Below, piece by piece: positions 16,095 to 16,129 of a stretch of 16,129 nucleotides of DNA (positions are counted from its first letter, which is position 1; the number at the start of each line of letters is the position of its first letter). The notes beneath the pieces were generated by a model. The model did not search any database, was not told the DNA's origin, and was given only the letters and a program-made list of their open reading frames with translations. This DNA is from Mycoplasmataceae bacterium (GTDB lineage: Bacteria; Bacillota_I; Bacilli_A; Mycoplasmatales; Mycoplasmoidaceae): contig JAITJR010000023.1 in assembly GCA_031278855.1 (NCBI GenBank), positions 1-16,129 on the forward strand, in the 5' to 3' direction. The translations under genes were made by a program, and so were the position numbers.

Positions 16095-16129
16095 GAAAAT
16101 AGAGTCAGAAATTAAAAATATTCATGTCC

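Noticed and set aside
1..16129. CRISPR array, tRNA or rRNA genes
   Set aside because: No regularly spaced repeats and no cloverleaf or rRNA-like segments were seen on either strand.

Overview
The window comes from a low-GC mollicute (Mycoplasma/Spiroplasma-like) that reads UGA as tryptophan. Nearly every long gene is continuous only when in-frame TGA is read as Trp; examples are the pyruvate formate-lyase, IspG, the two U32 proteins and the surface proteins. I cannot name the species. An MEP-pathway gene (ispG), pyruvate formate-lyase and spiralin-like surface proteins together suggest an animal-associated fermentative mollicute.

Layout, left to right: (1) 1-343 is one arm of an inverted repeat carrying a partial hypothetical gene on the minus strand. 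(2) 415-786 holds two back-to-back hairpins, a consensus promoter, a 61-aa protein resembling the glycyl-radical C-terminus of class III ribonucleotide reductase (NrdD), and a bidirectional terminator. (3) 784-2932 holds a divergent pair: an LPG-synthase-TM family membrane protein (minus) and galU (plus). (4) 2972-4717 encodes a large lipoprotein with Ig-like modules and BspA-type leucine-rich repeats, preceded by a structured intergenic region. (5) 5028-7380 encodes pyruvate formate-lyase as two overlapping genes, with the glycyl-radical domain made as its own 79-aa polypeptide. (6) 7506-8543 is ispG. (7) 8544-8965 is a non-coding stretch with a GT-rich microsatellite, a 10-G tract and a terminator-like hairpin. 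(8) 8966-12013 encodes two secreted surface proteins that share spiralin-like modules; the second ends in a long glycine-rich domain of the ALK/LTK type. (9) 12014-12364 holds a transposase remnant. (10) 12365-13540 is an iron-type alcohol dehydrogenase. (11) 13543-15631 is a trhP1-trhP2 (U32) tRNA-hydroxylation operon on the minus strand. (12) 15664-16129 is the second inverted-repeat arm, with a further copy of the hypothetical gene.

Functional picture: pyruvate formate-lyase and the alcohol dehydrogenase fit anaerobic mixed-acid fermentation. The NrdD-like mini-protein fits anaerobic dNTP synthesis. GalU supplies UDP-glucose for glycolipid or capsule, IspG makes isoprenoid precursors, and TrhP1/2 modify wobble uridines. 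Three large surface proteins face the host. The most striking feature is that both glycyl-radical systems here appear with their radical-bearing domain on a separate small polypeptide. Neither activating enzyme (PflA, NrdG) nor the main NrdD chain is in the window.
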